A stretch of DNA of 12,371 nt, taken from contig JAQIWT010001115.1 in assembly GCA_034696485.1 (NCBI GenBank), forward strand, positions 1 to 12,371, in the 5' to 3' direction. The stretch's first letter is position 1, and each line of letters opens with the position of its first letter. Made by a program: the position numbers and the translations under genes. This document shows positions 1 to 9,282 of this stretch, in pieces. The notes beneath the pieces are model-generated. The model was given only the letters and a program-made list of their open reading frames with translations. It was not told where the DNA came from and searched no databases. This stretch comes from Isohypsibius dastychi (lineage: Eukaryota > Tardigrada > Eutardigrada > Parachela > Isohypsibiidae).

Positions 1-330
1 TATATATGCATTGTTATTTTTAGTTTAGTTAAAATCTTGAAGGTACCCGAGCATAGGTATAAGATAATACAAAAACCTCAAGTGGATATAGAAAAATCAG
101 AATTCCGCGCAACTTGATATTTTTGAACTCTGCAGAAATTTTGACGCATTTTTCTCGAATATATGGTGAGTTATCATCACGTTCGTCAAATATTAATACT
201 TGAAGCGTTTTGTGCTTTAACCGACAATGGTAAACCGTATCCTTATTCCTATTCCATATCTCGTTTTCGGTTTATCCAAATTTCAAATTTTAAGTTCATG
301 TCGAACCGGAAACATCTTGGCGAACCTGCG

Positions 331-368
331 AGATCTCAACCCGTGGGTTGCGCTTGCAAGTATATATA
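331..368. repeat. Hairpin plus CTTGCAAG module, copy 1
   Basis: The inverted arms CAACCC/GGGTTG (339-352 region) are followed at once by GCTTGCAAGT, whose core CTTGCAAG is a perfect palindrome, and then TATATATA. A related module lies at 1038-1080. Function is unknown; the TATA-like end would suit a promoter, but no gene start follows. Confidence 0.4.
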
Positions 369-1037
369 GGTTTACGTTACGAATGGTTTATGAGAGCGAA
401 AATCGGACGGTTCCCTGACGCATGTCTTGATCAGATTGCCTGTGTGAGGCGGGCGAAGTGGCTCAAAATTGCTTATTAGAGACAGAGCCCTCACTACCAC
501 ACTTGGAAAAGAAGAATGGCTTGTATCATTCGGATTTGAGTGACCGAGTAAGAGTGAAGAGAAGGGTGAGTGCTGTGAGCGCTGCCTGTCTGCAAGTCTC
601 GTACTGAGTGGCATTTAAATTAGGTTCTTCCAAACACAGGAAGGCAGAATTTCTGGGTACCGCCCTGCGCACGCCGCATGGCTTACATGCGTTAGCCACT
701 GGTCTCGGTAGAGCTGAATATCCAAGATGGCCACTGAAGGGCAATGTAAATAGACGTCAGATTCTAATTGTTTGTAAATAATATCGTCTCGTAAGCATGA
801 TGTTTTAACGGTTTTCTTTTTCAGCTTAACTATACCGATTGAAGGCATTATATTCTGCAGATTATGTCATACTTTGAAACCTAAGTACTTTAGATATGGG
901 CTTTGAGAAAAAGTCAGGATCATTACAACAGTGATGGAACTCAAAGGGGGGGGGTTGAAATTTCACTACCCAAAACAGTGGTTGCCAGTGCCACCGCCTC
1001 GTCGATTTTAAAAAAACAGCTTTCTTCCGGCCTTACG

Positions 1038-1080
1038 GATTTCAAACCGCCGCTCGCGCGGGTTTGTGCTTGCAAGTTTA
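1038..1080. repeat. Hairpin plus CTTGCAAG module, copy 2
   Basis: GGATTTCAAACC, a GC-rich loop and GGGTTT are followed by GTGCTTGCAAGTTTAT. Order and spacing match the module at 331-368 (AGATCTCAACCC, GGGTTG, GCTTGCAAGTATAT). A third partial match to the left arm (GGATCTCAAACTAC) lies near 1548. The copies are diverged. Confidence 0.4.
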
Positions 1081-1858
1081 TCTTTCGTTCTAGAAATCGA
1101 ACGAATTTCCAGTTCGGCTCAACATACGCGGAGTGCTCGTCCGCTCGCTGTTGACGAGACAGAAACAGGGAAAAGCGATGAGAAGCGGCAATTGCTCCGC
1201 TTTGTTACATTATGTGCAGTTTGGCCGGTGCAGGTGCCTGTACTTTGGCTGGGTTTATGGCAGTTTTTGCCGGGAAAACACTGACGAATTGACTGCCAGT
1301 GGTACTTCAAATGAGCATGCATAACTCTCGAACGGTGGTGGTGCCTGTTTAGGTTCTTCGAAAGAAAGCGGCATTCGCGTTGTTTTACGGTGAAAAATTA
1401 TCCGAATTACAAACCAACGAAAAAGTTTCAAAATTAAGTGCAGTTTGTAGCCTGAATAACAAATTGTGTGCGCATGTGAGGAACCAAAAAACCTTCGGGC
1501 GTCCCCCGGCCAGATGCTCGCGGGACATTTTGCGGAAGGTTGCCGTAGGATCTCAAACTACGAATCTAGCATCAATTCTGTTGCGAACCTTCTTGGGCCT
1601 TACGAACTGAAGCAAATAACCGAGGCCGAGAGGAAAAAAACAAACATTCATTTCGAACATTCAATTCTGCTATGTACAGTAAGGGGTCATCCATATATTA
1701 CGTTGCACTTTGTATTCCAAAGTTTTCTCTTTTCGCCTGCGGCGAACTGAGTGAGTCCGCGTTATGAATGTCTTATCCGGAATTGCGCGTCATTTGTGTG
1801 AGCAAGGCATGTCCCGAATTAGAATCTTATAAGTTCTTATATTAACCAAAAACAAGGG

Positions 1859-1892
1859 ATGATCTCCCGTAATGATCCCGTAATATCCGTTA
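1859..1892. repeat. Short tandem repeat, about 11-bp unit, three copies
   Basis: ATGATCTCCCGTA, ATGATCCCGTA and ATATCCGTTA follow each other without gaps. It is a small imperfect tandem array in otherwise featureless DNA. Confidence 0.6.
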
Positions 1893-2488
1893 TTGTAAAC
1901 TGGCATTTTATTTAGGCTTCAAAACTGCGTGGGCGAATTAACGCGAACTGATTGAATTATTAAATGATTATTTCTTTAATTGTATTCCGACAGACGTTTA
2001 ACCTCGGGATGAAAAGAACGCACTCGTTGGAAATTATTCATTTGGTTCACAACTCACTCATCAGATCATGAACACTTTTAGCGAATCTGGTAGTTGAAGT
2101 TCTGATCACTTCATTCAACGGGAGACAACGACCAGATTGAAGAAGCGCCAAAGAAGGAAGGAAGACCGACTTTATGGAAATCTGAACAAACTCCCACTCA
2201 CCAAACGCTCCAGCTTCAACGTGTCACATCCAAAACAATCTGGAATCATGAATATTGAAAGAAAATCCGATGTGAGAAAACGCTTCCTTGGAAGGGTAAA
2301 TGAAAAAATGCAACGATGGCATTCCTTCTGGATGAAATTTATTCCAACATTTTTAACAAATCGAAAACTCCGAACGGAAACATAACTGCTCAAAATTTCC
2401 AGCTTGACGTTAAAATGATTAAATCGAAAAACAAGTAGGCGTGATATTTTGAAATCGCCAAATAGAGACTCATAATAAAAGAAGATGT

Positions 2489-3918
2489 TCACGGCTTCAT
2501 TGATTGCATGATCACCCGAATCACGCAATCTTCGAACACCTTAGTCATATCAGTGAAGGCGGTAGATCCTCGGATATCCTCCTCTTCCTTTCCATCAATG
2601 ACCTTCAATCCTCGTGTGTGGAGAAGGATCGTCGACAAGTCAGCGTGGAAGCTTCCGGTGTCGTCCTCCAGATTGAGCCCCCCACATAAATACCAACCAG
2701 CTCTCACGCAGGCGTATATGCAGTCGAATGATTGCGACTTCCCTTCGTCAAACAAGTGATCTCCCTCAGCTTTTCCAGAATTTCTAATGTATCCACCCAG
2801 CCCCACCGCCGCAATACCCTTCCGCACTCTTTTTACGAAGTCCCAAAAAGTTCCTTCAAATGCCAACCCTACATGAGCAAAGAATCCAAGGTCACCAGAA
2901 TCTGAAGAAAAACACGAATATCCCTATCTTCGAATTTGTTGTAAATAACGATTTTCTTTCCGTCGTCAAGTTTCTTCGTATTTTGCGGGAGAAGTTCCGG
3001 AATAATAAGGCATGGCAGGAAAGTTTGGTAAACAGCTGGAATGGTGATACGTCCGAATGGTGTATCCTTTCGGTCGTCCCCGACAACGAAGACCTGAGAT
3101 AAGATAAAACAATCAATCGGAAGTATAAACGGAAACAATAATTCAGAAAAAGTTTGAAATTCACAGAACACAATTCGATTTTTTTACTCCGAAAACGCTA
3201 ACGAGTATGCAAACCCCTGTACCTGTGCAGTCTTGATCTTCGGCGCGATGATCTCCTTGCACAGAACAGCTGACAAAGTTTCGGCTCCCGAATGATTCGC
3301 TAATGGCGTATAGAATTCCAATTTTTTTCAACGCTAAAATTAGCACAAAGAAAGTTTCAATCAGCGACGACAGCTTACTCGTCATATTCTATTTTTATTC
3401 CCCCAATCGGAACATTCTTTGCAGCAGACCAGTTCGAATCCAGGAATAACAATTGTCCTTGTCCGCGATTAACGCGGTATTCTGTCATCCGAAGTCCGTT
3501 CTAGAAAAAGATAGTGAGACTCGAACGAGCTGGGATGAATGATATTCAAACTCTTCCAATAACGGCATCTGGAATTCCCATTTTTGAAATTTTCACGTCA
3601 ACCTTGTCGCGGCGGATCTTCATTTCGCTGATATCCAAATCACGTTTTCGATTCTGGGCTTGGCGATCAGTTGAGTTGGGAGTTTTGTTAGCTTCCTAAA
3701 CAATATGGATGATGACGAAATCAAGGCCAGAACTCGGCAGAAATCAAACAAACCGGAAGAGAGAGGTCCTTCTCTGGCGTTCCGGAAACATGGTGAGCAT
3801 CGCTATCCTGGAAAAAAACAAAAACATCTATTACGACCAAGACCTCGAAGATTACAATCGAGCATTACAACGGGCAGATCGGCTTACTTGCTGCGCCATT
3901 ATTTCATGTTGAGCGCTC
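2489..3918 (-). CDS. Unrecognised multi-exon gene or recent pseudogene
   Basis: Likely exons are 3808-3754, 3695-3552, 3500-3379, 3333-3223 and 3093 to about 2490, with a possible leader exon at 3918-3888 (donor GTAAGC). The introns are 58, 51, 45 and 129 nt; acceptors are TTTCCAG, TTTAG, TTTCTAG, TTTTAG and TCTCAG. Reading from the ATG at 3801, the frame passes exons 1-3 in phase and exons 4 to 5 in phase. It slips by one base at the A run of 3322-3328 (exon 4) and again at 2908-2912 (exon 5). The product would be about 340 residues. Typical stretches are DLDISEMKIRRDKVDVKISK, QVFVVGDDRKDTPFGRITIP and VGLAFEGTFWDFVKRVRKG. I recognise no domain. The base composition is richer in G and C than the flanks, as expected for exons. 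The leader exon does not join exon 1 in the same frame, so the true start is uncertain. A third slip may extend it to about 2440. Confidence 0.5.
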
Positions 3919-4017
3919 CTGAAGGGTAAAGAATCGAGAAGAAATCCTAAAGATGGATGATTAAACTACGAGCCTGAATGAAAAAACTGAATGATCCACG
4001 TAGCCAGAACCGAGAAT

Positions 4018-4077
4018 AATCGACCCACGCAAAACCACGCGACCAACCCACACGACCCACGCGACTCACACGACCAT
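4018..4077. repeat. Degenerate CGACCCACG-type tandem repeat
   Basis: The plus strand is built from variants of CGACCCACG and CGACCAACCCACA, and is much richer in C than the surrounding DNA. The period is about 9-20 bp and not exact. On the minus strand it reads as a biased Gly/Arg/Val peptide, which I take as a repeat artefact rather than protein. Confidence 0.55.
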
Positions 4078-4641
4078 TGCCCATTGTGGGATGGATCTGG
4101 CTGAGCTGGGCAGCCTGTATGCTTACGTAGAGAGAGAGACTTTCATGAAGCACACCAGCTGGCTGCGTGCCAGAACGTGCAAATGGCTCACAGAACAGAA
4201 AGAGAAGAGAAGAACTGCGTAAATAAAATCGGCATCTTTATTTTCAGAATACAATACACCACGACGAGCCAGGTTCCATCTGTCAAATACATTATACTTG
4301 AAATGAATTTAGATAAACAGTGACATCACAAGATCATATTAATCATTAGAGAAAACAAGAACTACCAACCGGAGATGAATCGAATTCACCGAAAATAAAT
4401 GCAAACTTCTTCACTATCTTCGAGAAATTGAATAACGGAACTTCACAAATTACAGCACGAATGATAACTCACTTTTGTAGGCAGATATCTTAATCTAATA
4501 AACCAACTAAAATCGCGCGAAAATAAATGGAACTAAAAGATCAAATTCCAGAATTTTTGGAGATTGCAAAAAATGCCACTTTACTGATCAATTTTCTTTC
4601 ACCACTTCAATATTCAAAATAGACCCACTGACTGAACTTGA
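4078..4641. other. Stretch without a supported gene
   Basis: This AT-rich stretch lies between the C-rich tandem repeat and the interrupted minus-strand frame. On the minus strand a frame from about 4283 to 4134 is open (RWNLARRGVLYSENKDADF) after an acceptor-like TTTGACAG, but no partner exon joins it in phase. Nothing else is visible. Confidence 0.4.
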
Positions 4642-5164
4642 TCAAAATTCAACCCAGGGAATATTCGAAAGTTTCGAACTTTGGACGCAATATAGGAACC
4701 AATAAAATTCCGTGAAATCCGATAGAACGCCGCGCTCCTGCGCTTTCATGATAATCGACTCCCTACCTGGATTATGTGAGATCAGCGCATCCCGAATCCA
4801 AGGGAACTTCCACCTTTCCGATGTCGGAAAACAGGGATTGCCAATGCGATTTCAGATGGTTTCCCACAAACAGATAATCAGCTTCGTTCCAACGATTTTT
4901 CAACGAAATCTGACCACATGACTCCCATCTGTCCGTCACAGAATTCCTTGATAAATTTCACTTCCGAATCGGAGAATAAGGTTTGTTCAAGTTTTCAGGG
5001 TTCGAGAAACAAGAGAGCTGTTTGCAGTTTGGCCAATCTTGCCTTTGTGAAACTCTCACTTGGCTCAATGAGCAATCACATGCTTGATTGAAACCACACG
5101 CGTCTTGATTGGTAATCCACTTCAAAAGTTCAACCTTCTCGCAACCCGCTTGCTCGTTTGGAAT
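4642..5164 (-). pseudogene. Interrupted cysteine-rich open stretch, unrecognised
   Basis: On the minus strand a frame runs from 5164 to a TAA at 4774-4772, about 130 codons, broken only by one TGA at 4960-4958. It has a cysteine-rich part (KWITNQDACGFNQACDC, then PNCKQLSCF) and, past the TGA, stretches such as NRWNEADYLFVGNHLKSHWQ. A second frame, open from about 4825 to a TGA at 4644-4642, carries SERWKFPWIRDALISHNPG and VLSDFTEFYWFLYC, so the coding signal appears to change frame near 4820. A 33-nt segment from GTGAAA to GACAG would remove the TGA in phase, but it is very short for an intron. It might be an upstream part of the minus-strand gene at 3918-2489 or a separate relic. Support is only the open reading and protein-like composition. 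Confidence 0.25.
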
Positions 5165-5229
5165 TTAGACGCAAATTTTATTTCTGAATTCAGATGCAAC
5201 GAATATACAAATCTGACCTCTGCAATGGG

Positions 5230-5785
5230 GGAACTATGAACTCGAATTAATCAAGGGTAAGAAAAAATGTCGCTAGGTATAAATCGTTCATCAGTAAGCA
5301 CAGCAAAAATAATGGCGAATCACTGGAAGAATGGAGAGCAACTCGAATAATTTTTCAACTTTCAAAAGCAGACAAACAAGGCAAACCGACAAAATAAGTA
5401 TTGATTTAAATTAGCGATCTATTTGTTGATCTTGTAGATTTCGGATTCTCCTTAAGACGCCTAAATAGTAAAGCCAAGTACATTTAGGGTTTCGGAAAAT
5501 GCGGGAATCGGTTGGAAAAAATCAGGGTTTTGGGAAGACCATCTAGTCTTCGGTTCGGAAAATTCAGGATAATTTCGAAACAAGTTGGTTCGGGATTTGG
5601 GTATTTACCCACCAACATCTATGGGTTGTACCATCAGGGACAAGTCAGGTTTTGATCGCTAGTGTATTCAGTTGTTTAAATGTCAGAAGTCGAAGTTTGA
5701 TACCTGACATCAGTCCTTTTCAGTGATCGTAATTTCATCTTTTGACTTGTTCACTGATATCAGACTCGTTATTTAGGGAAATTAT
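5230..5785. other. Spacer between opposing coding signals
   Basis: To the left the coding signal is on the minus strand, to the right on the plus strand, so this could hold divergent promoters. I see no TATA box, CpG-rich block or repeated operator. A TTTTCAG acceptor-like site at about 5717-5723 could be the start of a plus-strand exon. Confidence 0.3.
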
Positions 5786-6025
5786 GTGGTATTTCTTTGG
5801 TCATTGAGAACACAGCACGCTCTGGGCGGTGCTTGTAACGCCTGGATCAAGAGACATTCCCGGATAAAAGGAAATGGGACTGAATGGCACTGCAACGGCC
5901 TCGACGAACGTACTTTCGGAAGTCCCGAATCTTATCGGGATCATTTTTTCAGTTGTAAAAAGTGCATTGGGGCACTCAAAATCCAGTACAAAGATTGTCA
6001 CTGCGAGCAGTGCATTATGAGTTGA
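5786..6025 (+). CDS. Possible exon with zinc-binding Cys/His spacing
   Basis: A frame of about 79 codons has no usable ATG near its start, so if real it is an internal exon. Its second half is rich in Cys and His: C36, then FGSPESYRDHFFSCKKC (H53, C57, C60) and DCHCEQC (C71, C73, C76). The spacing F-x5-Y-x2-H-x3-C resembles the helix half of a C2H2/C2HC zinc finger, but the leading Cys pair is incomplete. It ends in TGA 40 bp before the next predicted exon (6067), and I find no donor that joins the two in phase. This could be a degraded zinc-finger exon or chance. Confidence 0.25.
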   Translation: MVFLWSLRTQHALGGACNAWIKRHSRIKGNGTEWHCNGLDERTFGSPESYRDHFFSCKKCIGALKIQYKDCHCEQCIMS

Positions 6026-6066
6026 AAACACTTATCTCTCTTCTATATCATATTTTGCTTTTGCAG

Positions 6067-6804
6067 TACGCCCGCAAGCCTGATGCTGTCAAGTTAAACA
6101 ACGCCGTGTATCAGATTGCCTTCACTGCTGTTTCGCGCGATCTCCACATGCGAATGTACTCGGGCTGGGAACAATTGCACATTGGATTGGATATCAACAT
6201 CCTCCTGGCTTCAACCAGGTGAGCTTTCTACGGATTGGCGAGTGGCAGAATATCTCTAACATCTGATGATAACAATAAACAACATCTACTATTTGAAAAT
6301 TGGGGCTTGTCAAAAGTCGACCAAACTAACTTTTTGCTTCCGTTTTTAAGGAGCCGGTGAGGATGACGCACTCCCTTCAGACCAGATCTGAATGCGGCCA
6401 ACACCCGGTGATTCAGATTCAGGCGGTGACAGCTGCTCACAACTGCTATGCGGTTTTTCAGTACAAATTGGCGTATAAAAGTGACAGTATGGAGAAGCAT
6501 GGTTTTGAATTTTGATGTGTTGCGAGTTGTACTGTTAACAAATTATTGAACATTTTTTAAAATAAATATCTAGAATTCAATGACGCGCCAATTTTTCTGC
6601 TCGATATGATCCAGAAATTCAGTTTATTGTATCGCATCTTATTTGAAAATATAGTTTGCTTTCATTTTTCAGTCTGATTCGTTACCAACAGGGACTTAAA
6701 TTCCGTCTTTCTGTTGCTGAAGTCCCGTATAGCGATCCGCAACATGATACGGTGCAGTTGTATAACCCATGCAGCAGTCGGCTGGTCAGTTACCAACCAT
6801 CGAC
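6067..6804 (+). CDS. Two phase-matched exons of an unrecognised gene
   Basis: Exon 6067-6218 lies between TTTTGCAG and AG|GTGAGC. Exon 6673-6804 lies between TTTTTCAG and AC|GTAAGT. The first ends with two bases of a codon, and the second completes it and stays open to its donor, so the 454-nt intron is supported by phase as well as by strong sites. The joined piece is about 95 codons, with SRDLHMRMYSGWEQLHIGLD in the first exon and RYQQGLKFRLSVAEVPYSD in the second. Alternating hydrophobic residues suggest a beta-rich fold. I recognise no family, and neither end of the gene is fixed. The continuation downstream is unclear because GTAAGT is followed by an acceptor-like CAG only 18 nt later. 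Confidence 0.45.
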
Positions 6805-6822
6805 GTAAGTTTTGCAATTCAG

Positions 6823-7412
6823 AAATCACGCTTGTCGTTCCCGGAAAACGTGAGCTTCCGTTGTATTTTTCACAAGCAAATCACATGCGAGCGAAATTGT
6901 TCAAAAGTAAAGAGAACATTTCGTTCTAGGTTTCAAAGATCTTGGGGGATTACTCCAAGAGATCAAACATCGTTTTGCCGAGGAATTGGAGAAGAAATAC
7001 TTTACATCTGATATCCAGAATTTTCCCGCTCCAAACGCCGCCAAATATTGAAGAATTGTTTTTGACTACATGTATCAATCCGAAAGATTGAATTCATCTC
7101 TTTGGGAAGGTCACGGTCGCCAGAAGTATTTCCGGAACTGGGGTGACGATGCGAATCATTGTCGGTAAGATCAAAAACAACGGAATTGTCAGTTTCGTCA
7201 ACGAACCGTATGCCAAAATCGAATTGGACTTCTCGGAGCAAGTTATTCCGTTCGCACGAGCCATCCAGAAAGCTGCCTACTGCGCGTTGATCCGTGATGA
7301 TTGATCCTCTGTTATTTGACATCAAAGTCCGCTGTCCTTTATTACACTCGATTACTCGACTCCTTGAAATGGACTTCACTCTGTTCTCTTCTGTTCATGT
7401 TTCTGTTTTCTG
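6823..7412 (+). pseudogene. Frameshifted continuation of the plus-strand gene
   Basis: A short exon ending at 6849 (ITLVVPGK, donor GTGAGC) joins in phase, across an 80-nt intron ending TTCTAG, to an open stretch from 6930 containing KDLGGLLQEIKHRFAEELEK. That stretch reaches TGA at 7051-7053 and stays open in the same frame past it (RIVFDYMYQSERLN). Protein-like reading then moves to another frame (SISGTGVTMRIIVGKIKNNG, ending RDD and TGA at 7302-7304), then to a third (DPLLFDIKVRCPLLHSITRL). This many slips in 400 bp suggests either a decayed coding region or poor local sequence. No known domain is recognised. The 125-codon minus-strand frame over the same bases looks like its shadow. Confidence 0.3.
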
Positions 7413-7759
7413 GCAGTAACTGAAAAAATGGAGCGGAAGTAGAACTACTTATTGCAAACTTCTGAAATTATTTTGCCGGAGCTGAATTTCAATACGAGAA
7501 AAACAGTTTGACCATTCGAGATACAAACAATAACAAGAAAGATTTTGAGAGGATGGTAAGGGTGATTCAATTCAGTCATGTATTCTTTGGCATAAAACGA
7601 TGTGCGAACAACTTTCATCGTTCTGTTTTCTCGGTTAATGTACATTGTTGAAGAGGGAAATAGTGGTACCTAACTTCCGGTTTGCTGTTCTTGAAATTAC
7701 AACAGATCTTTCATGCGGGGAAATTTGTAAAGGTTGAACTCTGTTGGTTCTCTGTTCAG
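7413..7759. other. AT-rich stretch, probably intronic
   Basis: It lies between two groups of plus-strand exon-like segments and ends in a good acceptor (TTCTCTGTTCAG at 7748-7759). No exon-like segment with both splice sites is visible inside it. It is best read as an intron or a gap between two plus-strand genes. Confidence 0.35.
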
Positions 7760-8535
7760 TGGTTTTGGGTCGGAAGTTTGTGAGTGACTTTTTAATTTTC
7801 TGAATATATTATTCAAGTGCGGATCCGACTGGAGAGTCCTCTCATAGCGACACCACACTCATCTCTTCCGCGAATCTCGGCAAATTTGATTGGGTGCAGA
7901 AATTTCGACAACTTGGAAGCGAAGTGGTAAGAAATACTTATATCGTTTTTATTTTTAGCTTTAATATTGTGTTTCTGTATTTTGTGTATGTTCTCTTGAC
8001 TTGATTGATATCATGTGTTCTTTTTCTTTTTCTGCTAAGGTTGTTCGGGAGATGAAGGAATCACAGTACTAACGAAAGCGTCCAAGTAACGCTCTTTGGA
8101 CTTCGCCGAATATCTTTCGAATGTCGGCGCAATGATGAAACGTACTTATGGCTTCGGCGCGATCCGCGTGATAAAAGCCGCCATAGTCGAAGTAATAGTA
8201 ATAACACTACTACATCCGGTGATGGAAATGGGAATAAAGCCACCGCAACAAAACTTAACCAATTCTATTGCAACAAGGTATCACGTTCCTGTGCATATCC
8301 GAGACTGGTGCTGTTGACGTTGATTGTCAATATTTGTATAGAGTGAAGAGTTTCACAATTGCGCTGAAGAAGCCATGGAGCTAGCGACCGCCGGAGGAAA
8401 AGCTCTAATGCCTGGTTGGTCATCCTTGTTATCTGATAACAATTTGATTTTCTGCATCAAGTTCAGGATTTGCGGCGGGGGGGGGGCGACAATCTTACGA
8501 AGGCAGTTGGCGACAGTCGACGCGTATCAGATGTG
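7760..8535 (+). CDS. Chain of five exons, unrecognised, one poly-G frameshift
   Basis: Predicted exons are 7760-7779, 7818-7926, 8040-8277, 8342-8414 and 8467 to about 8535. Donors are GTGAGT, GTAAGA, GTATCA and GTTGGT, and the introns are 38, 113, 64 and 52 nt. The phases agree at all four junctions (2, 0, 0, 1). Within exon 3 the frame entering (VVREMKES, then TAA) differs by one base from the frame leaving (VQVTLFGLRRISFECRRND, then an Asn/Ser/Thr-rich SNSNNTTTSGDGNGN linker). In exon 5 a run of ten G (8477-8486) moves the frame; with nine it would continue as DNLTKAVGDSRRVSDVTLTA. Exon 4 reads EEFHNCAEEAMELATAGGKA. I recognise no family. It is probably the 3' part of the same transcription unit as the upstream plus-strand exons, but no junction proves it. 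Confidence 0.4.
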
Positions 8536-8949
8536 ACCTTAACTGCCGGAAAATTATTTTTTTACTTTTACTTATATGGCTTTTTGCGCCATTAGACTGC
8601 TACTATTAGAAACAAAAGTGATAATCTCACAAGCAAAGTTGATTCCCACCGACGCGTCCAATGCAGTGTTCAATCTCAGCCAGATACTCACCATAGTCAA
8701 TTCACAGTTAACTTGAAAGACGGATGAGCTATTTTCTGCATACGTTTCAAACTTTGTATGCTTCATTCATTCTCCACGCCTAGCATGGCCCAGAGACCCA
8801 CTCCTCACTGTGAGTCGATTTTCCATTCGGAACTGAGTGTCTAATCTAAAAATTATTGGGGGGACAATATGACTGGCCCAAGGCAGTCATAACAAAAAGC
8901 CCTAGCTTTTTCGGGTATATTTTCTAGTTTTTTATGGTATTTTTGTTTG

Positions 8950-9282
8950 ATTTTTTGAATTCAAACTGACCGAGGAGTTGAACGGACAGGCTCGATCTTG
9001 AACCTTCGGTTATATCCAAGCCATTACCCGGAGAGGAAGAAAACAATATGTTGCTACTTGGATGGATACCATACCACCTTCCGCAAAATATCCGAGAAAT
9101 ATGCAAAGATATCATGGGCTGTAACGTTGAAGCTTCCATTTGTTGCATCCACTGCATAACTGGGATATTTTCGATCATTTGATTACGATTGCGAAGCGTC
9201 AATAAAGGTACATACTCCATTGCTCAATCGATGGTTACAAACATTGGTTGATATATTTTGTGATCGAAGCGAGAAGAACGCT
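8950..9282 (+). pseudogene. Weak open coding relic, unrecognised
   Basis: Three overlapping plus-strand frames hold protein-like stretches in order: FKLTEELNGQARS, then EPSVISKPLPGEEENN with LLLGWIPYHLPQNIREICKD and DIMGCNVEASICCIHC, then DYDCEASIKVHTPLLNRWLQ to a TGA near 9282. Each frame is closed by stops at its edges and no splice sites join them in phase. AATAAA at 9201-9206 could end a plus-strand transcript. No family is recognised, and chance is a serious alternative. Confidence 0.18.

Larger units (their letters stand above)
1..2130. other. Non-coding stretch with scattered short repeats
   Basis: Open stretches of 60-95 codons occur in several frames, but none shows splice-supported continuity or a recognisable motif. 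One (1066-1284, +) ends in a hydrophobic segment (FVTLCAVWPVQVPVLWLGLW) and cannot be fully excluded as a small membrane protein. The region also holds nine G in a row (945-953), a TATATATA at 361-368, a YY1-like CCAAGATGGCC at 722-732, and the repeated modules listed separately. I see no tRNA, rRNA or mobile element ends. Confidence 0.5.

Noticed and set aside
945-953. Run of nine G as a quadruplex
   Set aside because: A single G run without three partner runs does not form a standard intramolecular quadruplex; kept only as a homopolymer note.
2172-2528. 118-codon minus-strand frame
   Set aside because: Only its first 30 or so codons (DHAINEAVNIFFYYESLFGD) look like a continuation of the adjacent gene after a one-base slip; the rest is low in coding character. 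Not listed as a separate gene.
3424-3446. tRNA B-box-like AGTTCGAATCC
   Set aside because: No A box or cloverleaf can be drawn around it, and it lies inside a predicted exon of the minus-strand gene.
5786-6025. ISXO2-type or other transposase zinc ribbon
   Set aside because: The Cys spacing does not match the CxxC...CxxC ribbon of those transposases, no DDE-type region follows, and no terminal inverted repeats were seen.
7002-7379. 125-codon open frame on the minus strand
   Set aside because: The opposite strand over the same bases has more protein-like segments, and this frame has no splice context. Frames of this length are expected by chance a time or two in a window of this size.
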